In this document: piece by piece, positions 1 to 11,712 of the stretch
Layout of the letters: each line of letters starts with the position of its first letter
How positions within the stretch are numbered: position 1 is the stretch's first letter
NCBI GenBank assembly: GCA_037127255.1
Contig: JBANSL010000007.1
Coordinates: 60,993,038 to 61,057,037, forward strand
Reading direction: 5' to 3'
From: Persicaria tinctoria
Taxonomy: Eukaryota > Streptophyta > Magnoliopsida > Caryophyllales > Polygonaceae
Length of the DNA: 64,000 nt
Notes under the pieces: model-generated
Told to the model about the DNA's origin: nothing
What the model saw: the letters and a program-made list of their open reading frames with translations, nothing else
Databases searched by the model: none
Position numbers and translations under genes: made by a program

Positions 1-639
1 TTCTGTTCTTTAAACGCACTTTCCCGAGTCCTCGTTCGTTGGATTGACGCATATGAGCATGCGTTGGAAAGCTCTTTTCGAGGGCTAAAACTCTCATGAA
101 GACATCAGAACTTGAATCAGAATGATGAATGCCGAAAAATGACCATTTTCTTCGGTTGCACCATCCTTATCTTCTTCATGAGTTTCTTTTAAGCTCTAAA
201 GTGCGTCCGATTTCTGCGAAATCAAACAAAAACTAGTTTAGACTCCATAATTTGGCAAATAAGCGTAAACTAAATAGATTATGTATTAATCTAACACAAA
301 TGCATGAAATGCATGCAGAAATCGATATAAAAGTGGATATAAAACATGGCATAAAACATGGACATAAATTGTGGGGTTGAATTTCAAAATTTTGTGTGGT
401 AATTTCTTGAAATTGATTTTAGGGTTGAATTTTAGTGATGTTCTTCGCTCTTTTATGACTTGTGTTATCATGTTGATCGACTCTGATCTATTTTCTTGTT
501 CTTAAAATAAATTTCTTTAATTTATTCTTGATAGAATTTGGCAGATATACGGATTGCCTCGAATAGCGAAAGCGGAATCAAGATCGTTCTACCTTCGAAT
601 TTGATCACCGGGTAGATCTCCATAGTACTAAATCTTGTT
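1..639. other. no recognisable gene
   Basis: I see no supported gene here. The stretch is moderately AT-rich and has only short frames with no recognisable domain. It lies next to the Copia RT remnant and may be part of the same decayed element, but I could not recognise an LTR in it. Confidence 0.5.
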
Positions 640-1239
640 AGATATTCGGGAGCAGTACGTGGAGAACCTACGATTCACAACCTACACACCATGGGAGAGC
701 GTCGGAGAGGAAGGAGACTCTCTCTACGAAGAAGAGCTCTCTATGGGTTTCTTTCCTGAAACATCTATAAAATTTGAATTGGAGCCAATTGAAATGAGGA
801 AAATACTCAAACGGGCGAACTAGGCATTGGGTACATTTCGCACTGTAAAAGGATTTGTTGAGCTTACATATGTGTTTGCAAAAAAAAAGGAATTGATGAA
901 TCCTAGAGGTTGGCAAACATCTTCTTACAGGGAACCATAGAGGAATGAATTTTGGATGTCAAGTTGTTGATTTGTCCATCTATACACGACTGTTGGAAAG
1001 AGGAGTAAGCAGATTATGGATTGTTTGGCTGCTGGACTATAGGTTTCATGAAAATAGACTGCCGACATTTGGTGAAAATATTTCCAAACAAGTCTCACTT
1101 TTTGTCTCTCGATCGAGTCGTCGTGATGACATTTTGATTTGAAAAGTCATTTGACGCCTAGGACATTCGCATTGGGTTTGGGAGGGACAAGAGCCTAGGT
1201 GCTAGTACCAAGTAATGCTTGAAATTTGTGGAACATAAC
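640..1239 (-). pseudogene. Copia reverse transcriptase fragment, decayed
   Basis: Reading the minus strand with frame changes gives typical Copia RT blocks in the right order: FHQMSAVYFHETYSP (usually FHQ..G.DY.ETFSPV), then QLDIQNSFLYGSL (usually QLDV.NAFLHG.L), then HICKLNKSFYSAKC (usually V.KL.KSLYGLKQ). Several stops and frameshifts make it non-functional, and homology is lost before the YVDD motif, at about 740-640. The 5' end of the match abuts the Tat element exactly at 1239/1240. Its gag partner resumes at 34118, so the Tat insertion split this older element. No protease or integrase is seen between gag and RT, so these were probably lost before or through the insertion. Confidence 0.6.
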
Positions 1240-1965
1240 TGACGATGCCATAGAAAATAGGCTTATTAAATAACACAAGTATAATGTCATAAATAGGCCA
1301 CCCAACGCAAAAAGACATCTGGCCCAACTACAAGATTCCTCGCAAGTAAAGTACTCGGTCAAGTCTCGACCAAACCCAACACCCTTAAAAACCTTGACCC
1401 ATATTTCCTTGCGACCTAAATCTTAGTATAAGGCCGCGTAAGAACCAGGATAGGTCCCCCAAGTACCTCGTGGCTCTCCGGGACCCTAGCAAGCAGCTCG
1501 CTGGCTCAAGCACCTCATCTCTAATAGAACCACGTGTATTGCCTATACCCCTAAGTGTGAGGACATGCATTACATGTGTTCTATGTAAAACCACGAGGTC
1601 GCCAGCCAGCTGCTCGCTTGATTTCCCTATAAATACCCCCTCCGAACACAAAGACAAGGATCCGATTCAAGATAGAAAGTAGAAGAGCTCTGATTGCCTC
1701 CCCGACCTAAAGCCCCCGGAGTTGAGTTCTTAAGATCTTTGATCGAAGAAGAACGTTCTTGGAATAAGAACATCACCTGACTTCCTCTCAAGTTGACAAT
1801 TGAATGGTTTAAATCCTCGCGGGCCAAACATACCGTCCCCATCGCTTGGACTAATAAACACATAACCTGATCATCACCCCTCACGGTTAAGGCTTGCAGG
1901 TATTTCAAGTCATTTTTTCATCATAATGACTTAATAAGTACAGGTGAAATTCCACGATCGCGTCA
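1240..1965 (+). repeat. 5' LTR of Tat element
   Basis: Begins TGACGATGCC and ends CGCGTCA, and is closely similar over its whole length to 33391-34117. A TATA-like CTATAAATACC at about 1628 fits the LTR promoter, with transcription expected just downstream. Confidence 0.9.
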
Positions 1966-1966
1966 T

Positions 1967-1986
1967 TGGCGCCGTCTGTGGGAACC
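1967..1986 (+). other. primer binding site of Tat element
   Basis: TGGCGCCGTCTGTGGGAACC follows the LTR end after a single base. This TGGCGCCGTC start is the usual tRNA-primer site form in plant Ty3/gypsy elements. I do not assign the tRNA with certainty. Confidence 0.75.
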
Positions 1987-2162
1987 TTTCGCGACGAGAG
2001 GTTCCGCGTAATGATACACTTTCTTTACATTGCGTATTTTCAATTCCCTCTATCACATTCTTTTTCGCATCATTACTCTTTTCACTCTTCATAGATCCTA
2101 TCTAAAATAGTTAATATTGGCGCTTATTTCCCTTTTAAACGCTAATGAATTTTGCATGAATT

Positions 2163-3295
2163 ATGAACTTCACGCTATTTGGGGAGGATTTCGGAAACCA
2201 GCACCATGATACCGAGGAAATCAACGGTCTCAACCTCAATGCTCCCCCCAACGAGGAAGCCCTTCACAGCGGCAATGAGGACGTCCCTCAACAACCCCCC
2301 CCCCCCCCCGGGACACTGCGCAACCTCCTCCATTCGCTCCCTACGGAATGTGAGACGGTTACCCCCCATATCAATTCTTCGCGGGGAGTTACCCACAGAG
2401 TACGTACTTCAACCAATAAGTGAACGGGGTGCCATTCCAACACGATCCCCGTGACTACTATCAACAATAGGATCATGTGCCTATAAGGGTCAATCACTTC
2501 CCCAACCCCGTTGGAGGCCCTATTAAACCCGATCCGGAGCTCAATGAGAACGCCAACAAGATCGCTCGCGTTTTCAACGCCAGGGATGTATCATCGCATT
2601 CAAATTCCCCTGAAGCACCCGGGAAAACTCGCAAAGGTGAACCGACTTTCCCATCCGCTTTTTGCAGAGAAATATGTGAGGCGCCCATTCCCAAGAGATG
2701 GAGGGATATCTCCGTCGCCAAGTATGAGGGAGATACTGATCCCAATGATCACCTCAACCAATTTACCACGACGATGAGAATGAACGAAGACAACGATACT
2801 ATGTATTGTCGCTCGTTTCGATCTACGCTGAGCGGGGTAACACTGACATGGTTAACCAATTTGGCTCGATCCTCTATCAACAACTTCGCGCAACTATCAG
2901 GCACATTCGTCGTACATTTCGGTAGCGCTCGCACAAGGAAAAGAACCATGTTGGACCTCAACTCCATCAAGCAAGGGGCGACTGAGTCGTTGGGAAACAT
3001 CTTCAGTAGATTCACCAACATGGTGGTACAAATCCCAAGATTCAATCAAGAATCCACAAGCAGAATACTGATGGGCAACCTGGTCGAGGGAGACTTCAAG
3101 ATCTGCCTATTCCAAAAAGAGCTAGAGAACTACGATGTTCTGAGAGAGCTCGTAATCAAGCAGATCCACGCCATGGAGGCTGCAAGCTCTAGCTCGCGAC
3201 CCATTGAATCTAGACCACCGTCCTACCATCGGGCCCCTAACAAACGCCAAAGAAGAGAAATTTTCAAGGACCAGCAGCACCGCAATCCTCCCTAG
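2163..3295 (+). pseudogene. Tat gag, frameshifted
   Basis: A start at 2163 opens a proline-rich N-terminal part. The frame is lost around a run of about 15 C (about 2291-2306), and the main gag frame runs from 2477 to 3295 (272 codons). That part carries the retrotransposon gag core: PIPKRWRDISVAKYEGDTDP, a WL-rich helix region (LTWLTNLA), and FVVHFGSARTRKRTMLDL, matching the plant Tat pattern. It would form the virus-like particle. A TAG ends the frame at 3293-3295, while gag-like sequence (proline/glutamine-rich, then GGYRPPPRGAR) continues to about 3740 with more stops. No CCHC zinc knuckle was recognised. Confidence 0.85.
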
Positions 3296-3739
3296 CAATA
3301 CCCGGTAATCCCATTGCGACCTCAAGTCCAAGAGGTCCAATACAACCAAAGGTCGGGACCAGGTCCACTTGGTGCCCCAACAAATATGATGATGGCTCAT
3401 CCCGGCCAGGTGTCGCCTCCTGTTTATAGGATTCCGCAAACCCTCCCTTAAAAGGAATTCCCCCTTCAGATTTGCGCCCCACCAACAAATCATAATCATC
3501 CCGTCTTGGTGCCACAGCAACGTCATCCTCTAGTGGTTCCGCCCCAACAATATAGACCACCTAATCCCCCGTCGAGGCCTTAAAATCCCCAATATGCAGC
3601 CAGAGGAAAGGGCATGAGAGCCTACCCCCAGAATAGGGGAGGAACAAATGGAAATGGAGGAGGAGGATACCGACCTCCCCCGAGGGGCGCGAGGAATGCC
3701 CAGGAGGCCAGGTCCTCGTCCAACCGACCTAATTGCTCT

Positions 3740-4474
3740 AACTAGGATCATCGGAAGCCTCCTTCTCTAGATGGGTGCATTAATATCATCGCGAGGGGAC
3801 CCGCGACATCCAGCACCAGTAATTAGGAGAGGAAGAACTACGAAAGAGAAACCATACGCCCCCCATCCGAGGCCAGTGTCAAGCAAGCATCCACTAAGCA
3901 CGCAATACTCAGTTTCTCTGTTTCTGATACTCGAGACGCTCGCGACCTTAGGATGCCACACTCAGATCCTATGGTCATCTATATGCATATAGGAACCAAA
4001 ACTGTCAAACGAGTGATGATAGATACATGTTCATCTATGGACGTCCTTTAGTGGGACGCCTTTGAGCAACTCGGGATCGTTGAAATCGCCTTGCGTCAAT
4101 ACTTAGGAAAGCTAGTCTCCTTTTCTGGATACGAAGTTGGGGTAGTTGGAACAATCGAATTGGCCCTGACGTTAGGGATCGCGCCAAATAGAAAAACCCA
4201 CATGATTGAATTCATAGTGGTTCGACTGCCATCCATCTACAATGCTATTATGGGCCGAGTAAGTCTATTCAAATTCCAAATAGCATGCTCCATATATCAC
4301 TTTAGCGTCAAATTTCCATGTGCCGACGGAAGGGTGGGCGAGGCGTGGGGAGAACGGGCAAAAAGTAGAATTTGCTACCTATCCTCACTAAAAAAGGGTC
4401 ACAACCGAATATTCGCGATTAAGGGAAGCGGTCAAGGGTCTCTAAAAGAAGAAGCAGACGATGAACACAAGTAA
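3740..4474 (+). pseudogene. Tat aspartic protease region, mutated
   Basis: Starts with the conserved linker INIIARGPATSSTSN and HSDPMVIYMHIG, typical just before plant Tat protease. The active-site loop reads VMIDTCSSMDVL (about 4015-4050), where the family has V.VDTGSS.D.L, so the glycine of DTG has become cysteine. The open part from 4091 to 4474 carries the rest of the protease fold, including YNAIMGRVSL (usually YNAILGRP.L). A TAG follows the active site, so no working protease is possible. It would have cut the gag-pol polyprotein. Confidence 0.8.
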
Positions 4475-4599
4475 GAGGCCACATCCGAACAACAACATGC
4501 AAAGCTGGATGTTCGGCCCGAAAAGATAGCCTACAAGATTGTGGACGAAAAGATCGCTTTCTTACCCTTCCCAAACAAGACTGAAGCCCTATACCACGG

Positions 4600-5990
4600 T
4601 CACAGTTTGACTGGTCCGGCCTTAGAGCACCTCAAGAATATGTTGAAAGGGTCATGTGATGTTTTTGCATGGTAGCTGCAAGATTTGAAGGGGCTCCCTC
4701 GAGAAACTGCGGAGCATTCCTTGAGACTCAATCGTGAGGTGAAGCATGTATGCCAAAGAACGAGGAAGATGGCCGCCGAAAAGTCAGAAGCAGCAAAACA
4801 AGAGGTACACAAGCTTCTGCAAGACGGATTTATTCGCGAGATTAATGATTCAACTTGGTTGTCAAATGTGGTGCGAGTCAAAAAGAGCAGTGGCAAATGA
4901 AGGATGTGTGTAGATTTCAAAATCTAAACAAGGCTTGCCCAAAAGATAGCTACCCTTTGCCATCTATCGACGAGCTAGTAGACACCAAGGCAGGGCACGC
5001 CTCTCTAAGCTTTCTGGATGCCTATTCCGGCTACAATCAGATCAAAATGAGCCCTTGCGATGAAAAAAGCCATGCCTTCATCACCAATCGGGGAACCTTT
5101 TGTTATAAGGTAATGCCATTTAGGCTCAAGAATGTTGGTGCCACCTTCCAGTGAATGATAGAGAAAGTATTTGTGTCGCAGATCGGAAGAAATGTTGCAG
5201 TTTACGTCGATGATATCGTAATTAAGAGCCTTACAAAGAAGGACCACTGCAAGGATCTACAAGAAACCATCGACACACTAAGGAGGAATCGTGTTTGCTT
5301 GAATCCAGAAATGTGTGTTTTTGGAGTGGACTCTGGAAAGTTCCTGGGTTTCATGATAAGCCGCCGAGGAATAGACGTGAATCCCTCAAAAGTACAGTCC
5401 ATCATCGACATGGCCCCTCCAAAGACGCTGAACGATATTAAAAAATGAATAGGTCAGTCAACTACTTAAGGAGATTCTGTTCGCGATTAGCCGATTACTC
5501 CATGCCCTTCTTCGAGCAGCTAAAAAAGAAAGATCTGGTCGAGTGGACTGCTACTATGGATAAAGCTTTCAAAAGTATGAAGGAATACTTGGCCACTTTG
5601 CCCACTCTGCATTTTCCATGCGAGCATGAAACCCTGCAACTATACCTTGCCGTCGGGTCCACAACCATCAGCATGGTGCTTACTAGGGAATCTAAGCTCC
5701 CTATCTATTTCGATAGCAGGGTCTTACAATCAGCTGAATCTATATACACTCTGATTGAAAAATGGCTCTATTTGTGGTTTTTGTTGCGCGGAGGTTAAGA
5801 GCGTATTTTCAAGCTCACACCATCGAGATACTTTCCAACCTACCCCTCCATCAGATCCTACACTCGCCATCCTTTCAGGGAGAATGGTCAAATGGGCAGT
5901 AGAGCTTTCTGAATTTGACATCCATTTCAAACCCAAAAAATCTCGTCTGGCCCAGGTCTTAGCCGATTTTTTGGTAGAGGTTGTTTTTAC
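4600..5990 (+). pseudogene. Tat reverse transcriptase and RNase H, decayed
   Basis: RT blocks are clear: NLNKACPKDSYPLPSID (about 4921), FLDAYSGYNQIKM, the catalytic YVDDI (about 5200), and FLGFMISRRGIDVNPSKV. The YVDD motif itself is intact. A TGA at 5152-5154 falls where the family has QRM, which fits a CGA to TGA transition. The gypsy RNase H follows in a shifted frame (5445-5798) and is badly worn. The Tat signature SGRMVKWAVELSEFDIHFKP then appears at about 5875, leading into LADFLVEV. Frameshifts lie near 4890 and 5445. Cannot be translated as a unit. Confidence 0.85.
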
Positions 5991-6420
5991 AGATTCTCAG
6001 GATCGCGATGGGGAGGACTGGGTCATTAATGTTAATGGATCAGTATCAGCAGGAGGATGTGGAGCCAGGGTTACCATCACGAGCCCAAGTGGGGAAATAA
6101 CCGATCAATCTTTCCAGCTATTGTTCGAAGCTACCAACAATGAAGCAAAGTATGAAGCTTTGATCGCGGGTATTGAGAAGGCACTGACCAATGGAGCTCG
6201 ACAAGTCCAGATTTTCACGGATTCAGAGGTGGTTGCTCGACAGGTTAAAGGAGAGTACGAAGCAAAAACAGGGATGATACCTGAATATTTGGCACGCCTG
6301 CAAACACTCACGGCCGCCTTCGGAAAGTGCTCCATTTCATCTATTCCTTGCAATCAGAATGAACGCGCCGATATCTTGGCCAGAATGGGGGCCACTTTGC
6401 CCCTAGGGTTGAGTGATCAC
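5991..6420 (+). pseudogene. Archaeal-type RNase H (aRH) of Tat element
   Basis: Second RNase H, a hallmark of the Tat lineage, placed between the original RNase H and integrase. Motifs in order: WVINVNGSVSAGG (family D in V.VDGS is here N, so the first catalytic Asp is lost), NNEAKYEALIAGI (catalytic Glu present), IFTDSEVVARQ (Asp present), NERADILARMGA (last Asp present). The reading frame is open from 5755 to 6702. Apart from the Asp-to-Asn change the domain is well kept. Confidence 0.85.
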
Positions 6421-6599
6421 GTCGTAATTGAACAGAAGCATGTTCGAGGAATCCACCAGGGTGTCTTCAGAATATCCAACCTCGGAGACTGGCGAATTCC
6501 TCTCCTAGAATACATAACTGAAGGGGCTTTAGCAGGCGAGGCACAAGACAACCACAACATCAGAAGAAGGCCGGCCCGCTTTCGCGTCAAAGATGGCCA

Positions 6600-7707
6600 A
6601 TTATACAAGAGGGGTTTTAACCTGCCGGATCTCCTCTGTATCTCGGACCAGGAGGGCCTTGATCTCATTCAAGAGCTGCACGCGGGCCTCTGTGGCAACC
6701 ACTAAGGATGGAGAGCCGTGGAATCTAAAATCACGCGTTTGGGCTACTATTGGCCCTCTCTCAGAGCAGATGCTGAAATAATTATTCACATATGTGACCC
6801 TTGCCAGCGGCATGCATCGCTCAATCACCGCCCCCCTCATCATTTGAATTGCATATCTGCACCATGTTCGTTCGCGATGTGGGGAATGGATATGTTGGGC
6901 CCTTTCCCAACAGCACCAAGCCAGTTGTGCTTCATCATCGTAATAGTCGATTACTTTACGAAGTGGGTAGAAACCGAAGCTATGGCCACCATCACGGCAG
7001 AAAAAGTGCGTAAATTCCTCTGGAAAAACATGATTTGTCGATTTGGGGTCCCCCGGGCTTTCATCACCGATCATGGTCCCCAATTAGACTGCGAGGCAAT
7101 TCGTGATTTCTGTGTCGGCCTCCACATCGACTTCTGATTCTCGTCGGTAGCTTACCCGTAATCCAATGGAAAAGTCAAAACCACGAATCGCCAAATTCTA
7201 AATGCCCTTAAAAAGAGATTAGGAACTGCAAAGGGAGAATGGGCCGAGATCTTACCCTTGGTACTATGGTAATATAGAACCTTGACTAAGAGTCCCATGG
7301 GAGAAACACCATTCACGATGGCCTTTTGTGTCGATGTAATCATCCCGGTGGAATTACTAATTCCATCGGCTAGAATTGTCGATTTCAGTAAAGACACCAA
7401 CGACGAAGCCCTCGAGTTGGAACTCCACTTGCGCGAAGAAAGAAGAGACACCGCTTGCCTCAAAGCAAATGAAGATCAACGCCGACTGGCTGAAGGATAC
7501 AACAAGCGTGTTTTCGTACACCCATTGCAAAAAAGGGAGATGGTCCTCCGACAAGAAACAACCGGGGAAAAAATTAAGCCTAAATGGGAAGGTCCATACA
7601 TCATCCACAAAGAAGTAGGCCGAGGTTCCTTTAAACTTCAAAATTCAAAGGGCGCGATCCTCGTAGAGTCATGGAACGCCAGGAAACTCAAGGCTTATTT
7701 TGCGTAA
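6600..7707 (+). pseudogene. Tat integrase, broken by stops and active-site change
   Basis: The N-terminal zinc finger is represented by ELHAGLCGNH and CDPCQRH, followed by the core: GMDMLGPFP with the first catalytic Asp (about 6889) and ITDHGPQ with the second (about 7069). The third acidic residue, normally Glu in NGQVEVTNR, is Lys here in NGKVKTTNR (codon 7177-7179). Stops at 6703-6705 and 7135-7137, and further stops between 7150 and 7280, interrupt a frame otherwise shared from 5755 to 7707. The C-terminal part (7282-7707) keeps SPMGETPFTMAF and the end of pol, KWEGPYIIHKEVGRGSFKL. Stop TAA at 7705-7707. Confidence 0.85.
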
Positions 7708-7840
7708 CGGTTAGGCATATTAGAAGTCTGAAGACTTAGATTTTCCATATATAGGGGTTATCAGGGTTCCCGATCGGGTATACCATTTCATATGTATAAA
7801 TGAAAGTTCCAAACCCATCAATGATTGTCGGTACGCAAAA

Positions 7841-8745
7841 ATTTAGCAATCGCGTGTCTTTCGAACACGAATGTGCAAGTAAGCCTCCAAGGAGAATAAA
7901 TTTAGCAATCGCGTGTCTTTCGAACACGGATGTGCAAGTAAGCCTCCAAGGAGAATAAATTTAGCAATCGCGTGTCTTTCGAACACGGATGTACAAGTAA
8001 GCCTCTAAGGAGAATAAATTTAGCAATCGCGTGTCTTTCTAACACGGATGTGCAAGTAAGCCTCCAAGGAGAATAAATTTAGCAATCGCGTGTCTTTCGA
8101 ACACGGATGTGCAAGTAAGCATCTAAGGAGAATAAATTTAGCAATCGCGTGTCTTTCTAACACGGATGTGCAAGTAAGCCTCCAAGGAAAATAAATTTAG
8201 CAATCGCGTATCTTTCGAACACGGATGTGCAAGTAAGCCTCCAAGAAGAATGAATTTAGCAATCGCATGTCTTTCGAACACGGATGTGCAAGTAAGCCTC
8301 CAAGGAGAATAAATTTAACAATCGCGTGTCTTTCGAACACGGATGTGCAAGTAAGCCTCCAATAAGAATAAATTTAGCAATCGCATGTCTTTCGAACACG
8401 GATGTGCAAGTAAGCCTCCAAGGAGAATAAATTTAGCAATCGCGTGTCTTTCGAACACGGATGTGCAAGTAAGCCTCCAAAAAGAATAAATTTAGCTATC
8501 CCGTGTCTTTCGAACACGGATGTGCAAGTAAGCCTCCAAGGAGAATAAATTTAGCAATCGCGTGTCTTTCGAACACGGATGTGCAAGTAAGCCTCCAAGG
8601 AGAATAAATTTAGCAATCGCGTGTCTTTCGAACACGGATGTGGAAGTAACCCTCCAAGGAGAATAAATTTAGCAATCGCGTGTCTTTCAAATACGGATGT
8701 GCAAGCAAGCCTCCAAGGAGAATAAATTCAGCAATCTTTGCGTTT
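7841..8745 (+). repeat. 59-bp tandem repeat array, about 15 copies
   Basis: Each unit contains TTTAGCAATCGCGTGTCTTT, then CGAACACGGATGTGCAAGT, then AAGCCTCCAAGGAGAATAAA. The phase shifts by one base per 60-base line, so the period is 59. Copies are 90% or more alike by eye, and a last degenerate copy runs to about 8790. Each unit has two short inverted repeats: CGTGT...ACACG and CTCC-AA-GGAG. Tandem arrays just after pol in the 3' untranslated region are known in Tat/Ogre elements, where they can seed satellites. Not a CRISPR: there are no unique spacers. Confidence 0.95.
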
Positions 8746-9760
8746 TATACATGGATATGTAAACAAGCTTCCATATTATCTGAGAATTCAATAAAATCAA
8801 TCTATCTTGCTCTACTTTTTCTTGTTTGCAATATGAGTTCGTTTTGTTGAGATTTTTGAATTCCCGTCAACTGCAATCAAACGGTTATTAAGAATGTGAT
8901 GCACTAAGATAAACCATACAAACCGTGTTAATCCGAGCCATTCGCAAGCTCGGCAAAAGCAGGTTCGCCCACACACATTTCTTAAAACCAGCACATGAAC
9001 AAAACCCCAAAACATAAACACAACGCGATTTTTATAAATAATTCCAAAAAGTGAGGTACACAAGTGTTTAACAAAACAAGGTTCACACAACAAACGAGGG
9101 AATAGGAAGCAAGGGAATAATAAAGAAAAACACAAAATTTCATCATAATCTCATGAGCTCACTCATTAGCCTCAAGAACTATTATGGTAAAACGACTACT
9201 CCCCTCATATTTGAAAATAATAAGAGAGCCCCCGACACGCAAGTCGTTGTCCACGACAAAAGCGTGCCAGCCTTGAGTAAGGATATAATGGTTCTAACTA
9301 TCTTGAAACACCCTCACATGAAATTCTCTCCCGGTGGGAAAAACCAAGAAGACATGAGTCAATCCCTCACGTGCATACTGAGCACCGAAAGATTCAGGCA
9401 AAAGCTGCAAGTTACCAAAGCAAAATTCAACCAAGAAAAACAAGAATTACAAAGGGAGGGTCGAAAAAGCTACCATATATTCCATCTTCTCTCTAGAGTC
9501 AATAGAACGAAAAATGTCACGACGACGAGGATGGGGGGAAGTCATAATTCCTCACTTCGAATTACCAAAACAGAAACAAAACGCAAGGACAACTACCTAG
9601 ACTCTATCCGAACATCTGGTATTTATCAGCAAATAAAGCAAGTAGCATATTGGGTTGTCACGTCATAGAAAAGAGTCTGCATCCGTCCAAAGCAATTTTT
9701 TCAAAAACAACTGCATGCCAAGCAAGTGGTGGGATCTCAGAGCAACTCTCTGCAACTCAT
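8746..9760 (+). other. Tat 3' region with one unknown ORF (9153-9668)
   Basis: Most of this stretch has no recognisable content. One plus-strand frame, 9153-9668 (171 codons), is open. Its product would be lysine/threonine-rich with a charged helical middle (LQVTKAKFNQEKQELQREG). I recognise no domain. It sits between the tandem array and the nested Copia, where Tat elements may carry extra ORFs, so it could be a remnant of one or chance. Confidence 0.35.
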
Positions 9761-10935
9761 GTTGGTGATTTATGAAAAGTCATCAATCCATTTGTCTGAA
9801 ATCATAAATGTTAAGTGTGAGAATTACTAAGAGCATCACTCGGGCTTAGGGTGTGCGGGAGGCACGGCCCATGTGATCGGCCCTAAGTAATTCAAAGATT
9901 TTAAGGGGAAAGGAAATCATGAGGAAAGACCCATGCAATGATATCAACATTGAGAAAATCGGTCTTGAGCTTGTTTGGATGTTTTCCATAGAAGTGAGCA
10001 ATAGGGATATGTTCGGTATTCGATCTAATATGGTTATGATCGAGTTTTGTTCACTTATAGTAAGTTAAATCACCGTCTCATGATTTGTACAGGAAGATAT
10101 TAAGTTCTAAAGTCTTGGTGCAAAATTTGAGAGCTAGCCGAGCTTCGAAACTCCAAAAATGACCTAGCTCTAATTTTGAGCTTGATTAGGGTTTTAGCTT
10201 CATTGAAGCTTTAGCTTAGTCATTTTAGCTGCATGGTAGCTACACCCAGCTTCGTATAAATGTCATGCACATTTTATATTTTATGAGTGACCTAGCTACA
10301 CCATGCTAGCTTGTCCTTAATTGGGTTGGTTCTTATTGGGCCTTATTGGGTCGGCGGTTGGGGGTAGTTATTGAGGGGTAACCGCCCAACCACCATAACT
10401 ACCCATAACCACCAATAACTACCCATAACCACCCAAAAACTTCCACCCCATTTTGCCTATAAAAGGCCTTTGCCATCCACTTGGAAAGGCATGAGTTTTT
10501 CCGATATCTCTCTCAATCGGAAGAACAAACACTTAAAACACAAACAAGGTATGTATATATGCAATAATGAAATGGGATGCCACCCTTTTATTGTATAGGA
10601 AACGTTTTATCCCACAATGTTATTGTAGTACAACCCTTTGGCATATAGGGGCAATAAACGTTGAAGGAAAACTCGATTTATTTGAGTGACTCATTTGCCA
10701 TTATCCAAGCCATTTTATATATCTTTTCTAAAGGGATTAAACACTTAGTTTTGTCACCTAAAAGAATTCGGTGGAGATTGCCTTTTTGGCATACTCCCTT
10801 GGGATTACCTTTCGAGGTCTACCCATGAGATTACCTTTTTTGGGTCTACTCAAATTGTCTTGATTATCCGAAAGGATCTACAAGAACCGAATTTACCTTC
10901 AACCTATTAAAACAACATTACCTTTAAACCTAACA
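9761..10935 (+). repeat. 5' LTR of nested Copia
   Basis: 1175 bp against 1086 bp for the 3' copy. The difference is a 114-bp segment (9807-9920) present only here, less two small stretches (about 14 and 11 bp) present only in the 3' LTR near 16030-16110. Contains GCCTATAAAAGGCC at about 10457, a good TATA box. The sequence right after the LTR (ATCTTCAACG) does not match the usual Copia TGGTATCAGAGC primer site. Confidence 0.9.
9807..9920 (+). other. 114-bp LTR-specific segment flanked by AAATCAT
   Basis: AAATCAT occurs at 9800-9806 and again at 9914-9920, and only once at the matching place in the 3' LTR. Either a small element inserted here with a 7-bp target duplication, or recombination between the repeats deleted it from the 3' LTR. 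The ends carry an imperfect inverted pair, GAATTACTAAG and CTAAGTAATTC. Confidence 0.6.
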
Positions 10936-10987
10936 ATCTTCAACGTTTATTTATTGTTTGGTTTTGTTGTTTTGGAACAAGGTTGGA

Positions 10988-11692
10988 ATGGCAAGAACGA
11001 AGGAGTTACCGATGGCGGAGATAGTATCCAAATTCGCGAAACTCGAGAAGTTTGAAGGGCAAGACTTTTGTCAATGGCAAAAGAAGATGCACTTCATGCT
11101 TACTTCATTTAAGATGGTGTACGTGCTCTCAACGCCATGTCCCGAAGAGCCACCTTCGATTCCGGAAAAAGTCGACGGAGAGACCGAGGCTCAAATCGCC
11201 GAAAGGGAGGATATAATGCTTCAACATAGGCGTGTTGGGAAGTGGGAGAACGACGACTACATTTTTCGTGGGCACATCCTCAATGGCATGGCCGACTCTC
11301 TATTCGATGTGTATCAAAATCATGAGACATCTCGGATTTTGTGGGAAGCACTCGAAGCCAAGTACTTGGCGGAAGATGCCTCTTCAAAGAAGTTTCTCGT
11401 GTCTAACTTCAACAACTACAAGATGGTTGAAAATAGACCAGTAATGGAGCAATACCATGAATTTCTCCGAGTATTGGGTCAACTAACCCAACATGGGATC
11501 ACCTTGGATGAGAACTTCGCCGCTTCATCCATAATCGATAAGTTACCTCACTCGTGGAAGGAGGCGAAACATCTCTTGAAGCATTCGAAGGAGGACATGG
11601 ACCTTGTCCAATTGGGTTCCCATCTACGTATAGAGGACAAAGGTCCAAGGGGGACTGCAGCTCCAAGGGGTCAAAGGACAAAGGTGTCATGA
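10988..11692 (+). pseudogene. Copia gag, lacking zinc knuckle
   Basis: Start at 10988 (MARTKELPM) rather than the upstream in-frame 10958, because the family begins shortly before the conserved KFEGQDFCQWQKKM. It continues with LWEALEAKYLAEDASSKKFL and MVENRPVMEQYHEF, the gag polyprotein core that forms the particle. The frame stops at 11690-11692, and the next part is in another frame. The CCHC zinc knuckle expected between gag and protease is missing: after LRIEDKGPRG the sequence goes quickly to the SGSGKSPGQGKG linker. A deletion plus frameshift in 11640-11720 is the likely cause. Confidence 0.85.
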
Positions 11693-11712
11693 CACCGGCG
11701 TCGGGCTCGGGC

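Noticed and set aside
2179..2454. Separate gene overlapping gag start
   Set aside because: Frames around the C-run are the gag N-terminus shifted by indels, not independent genes.
7841..8745. Possible CRISPR-like array
   Set aside because: Units abut head to tail with a constant 59-bp period and no unique spacers; plant tandem repeat.
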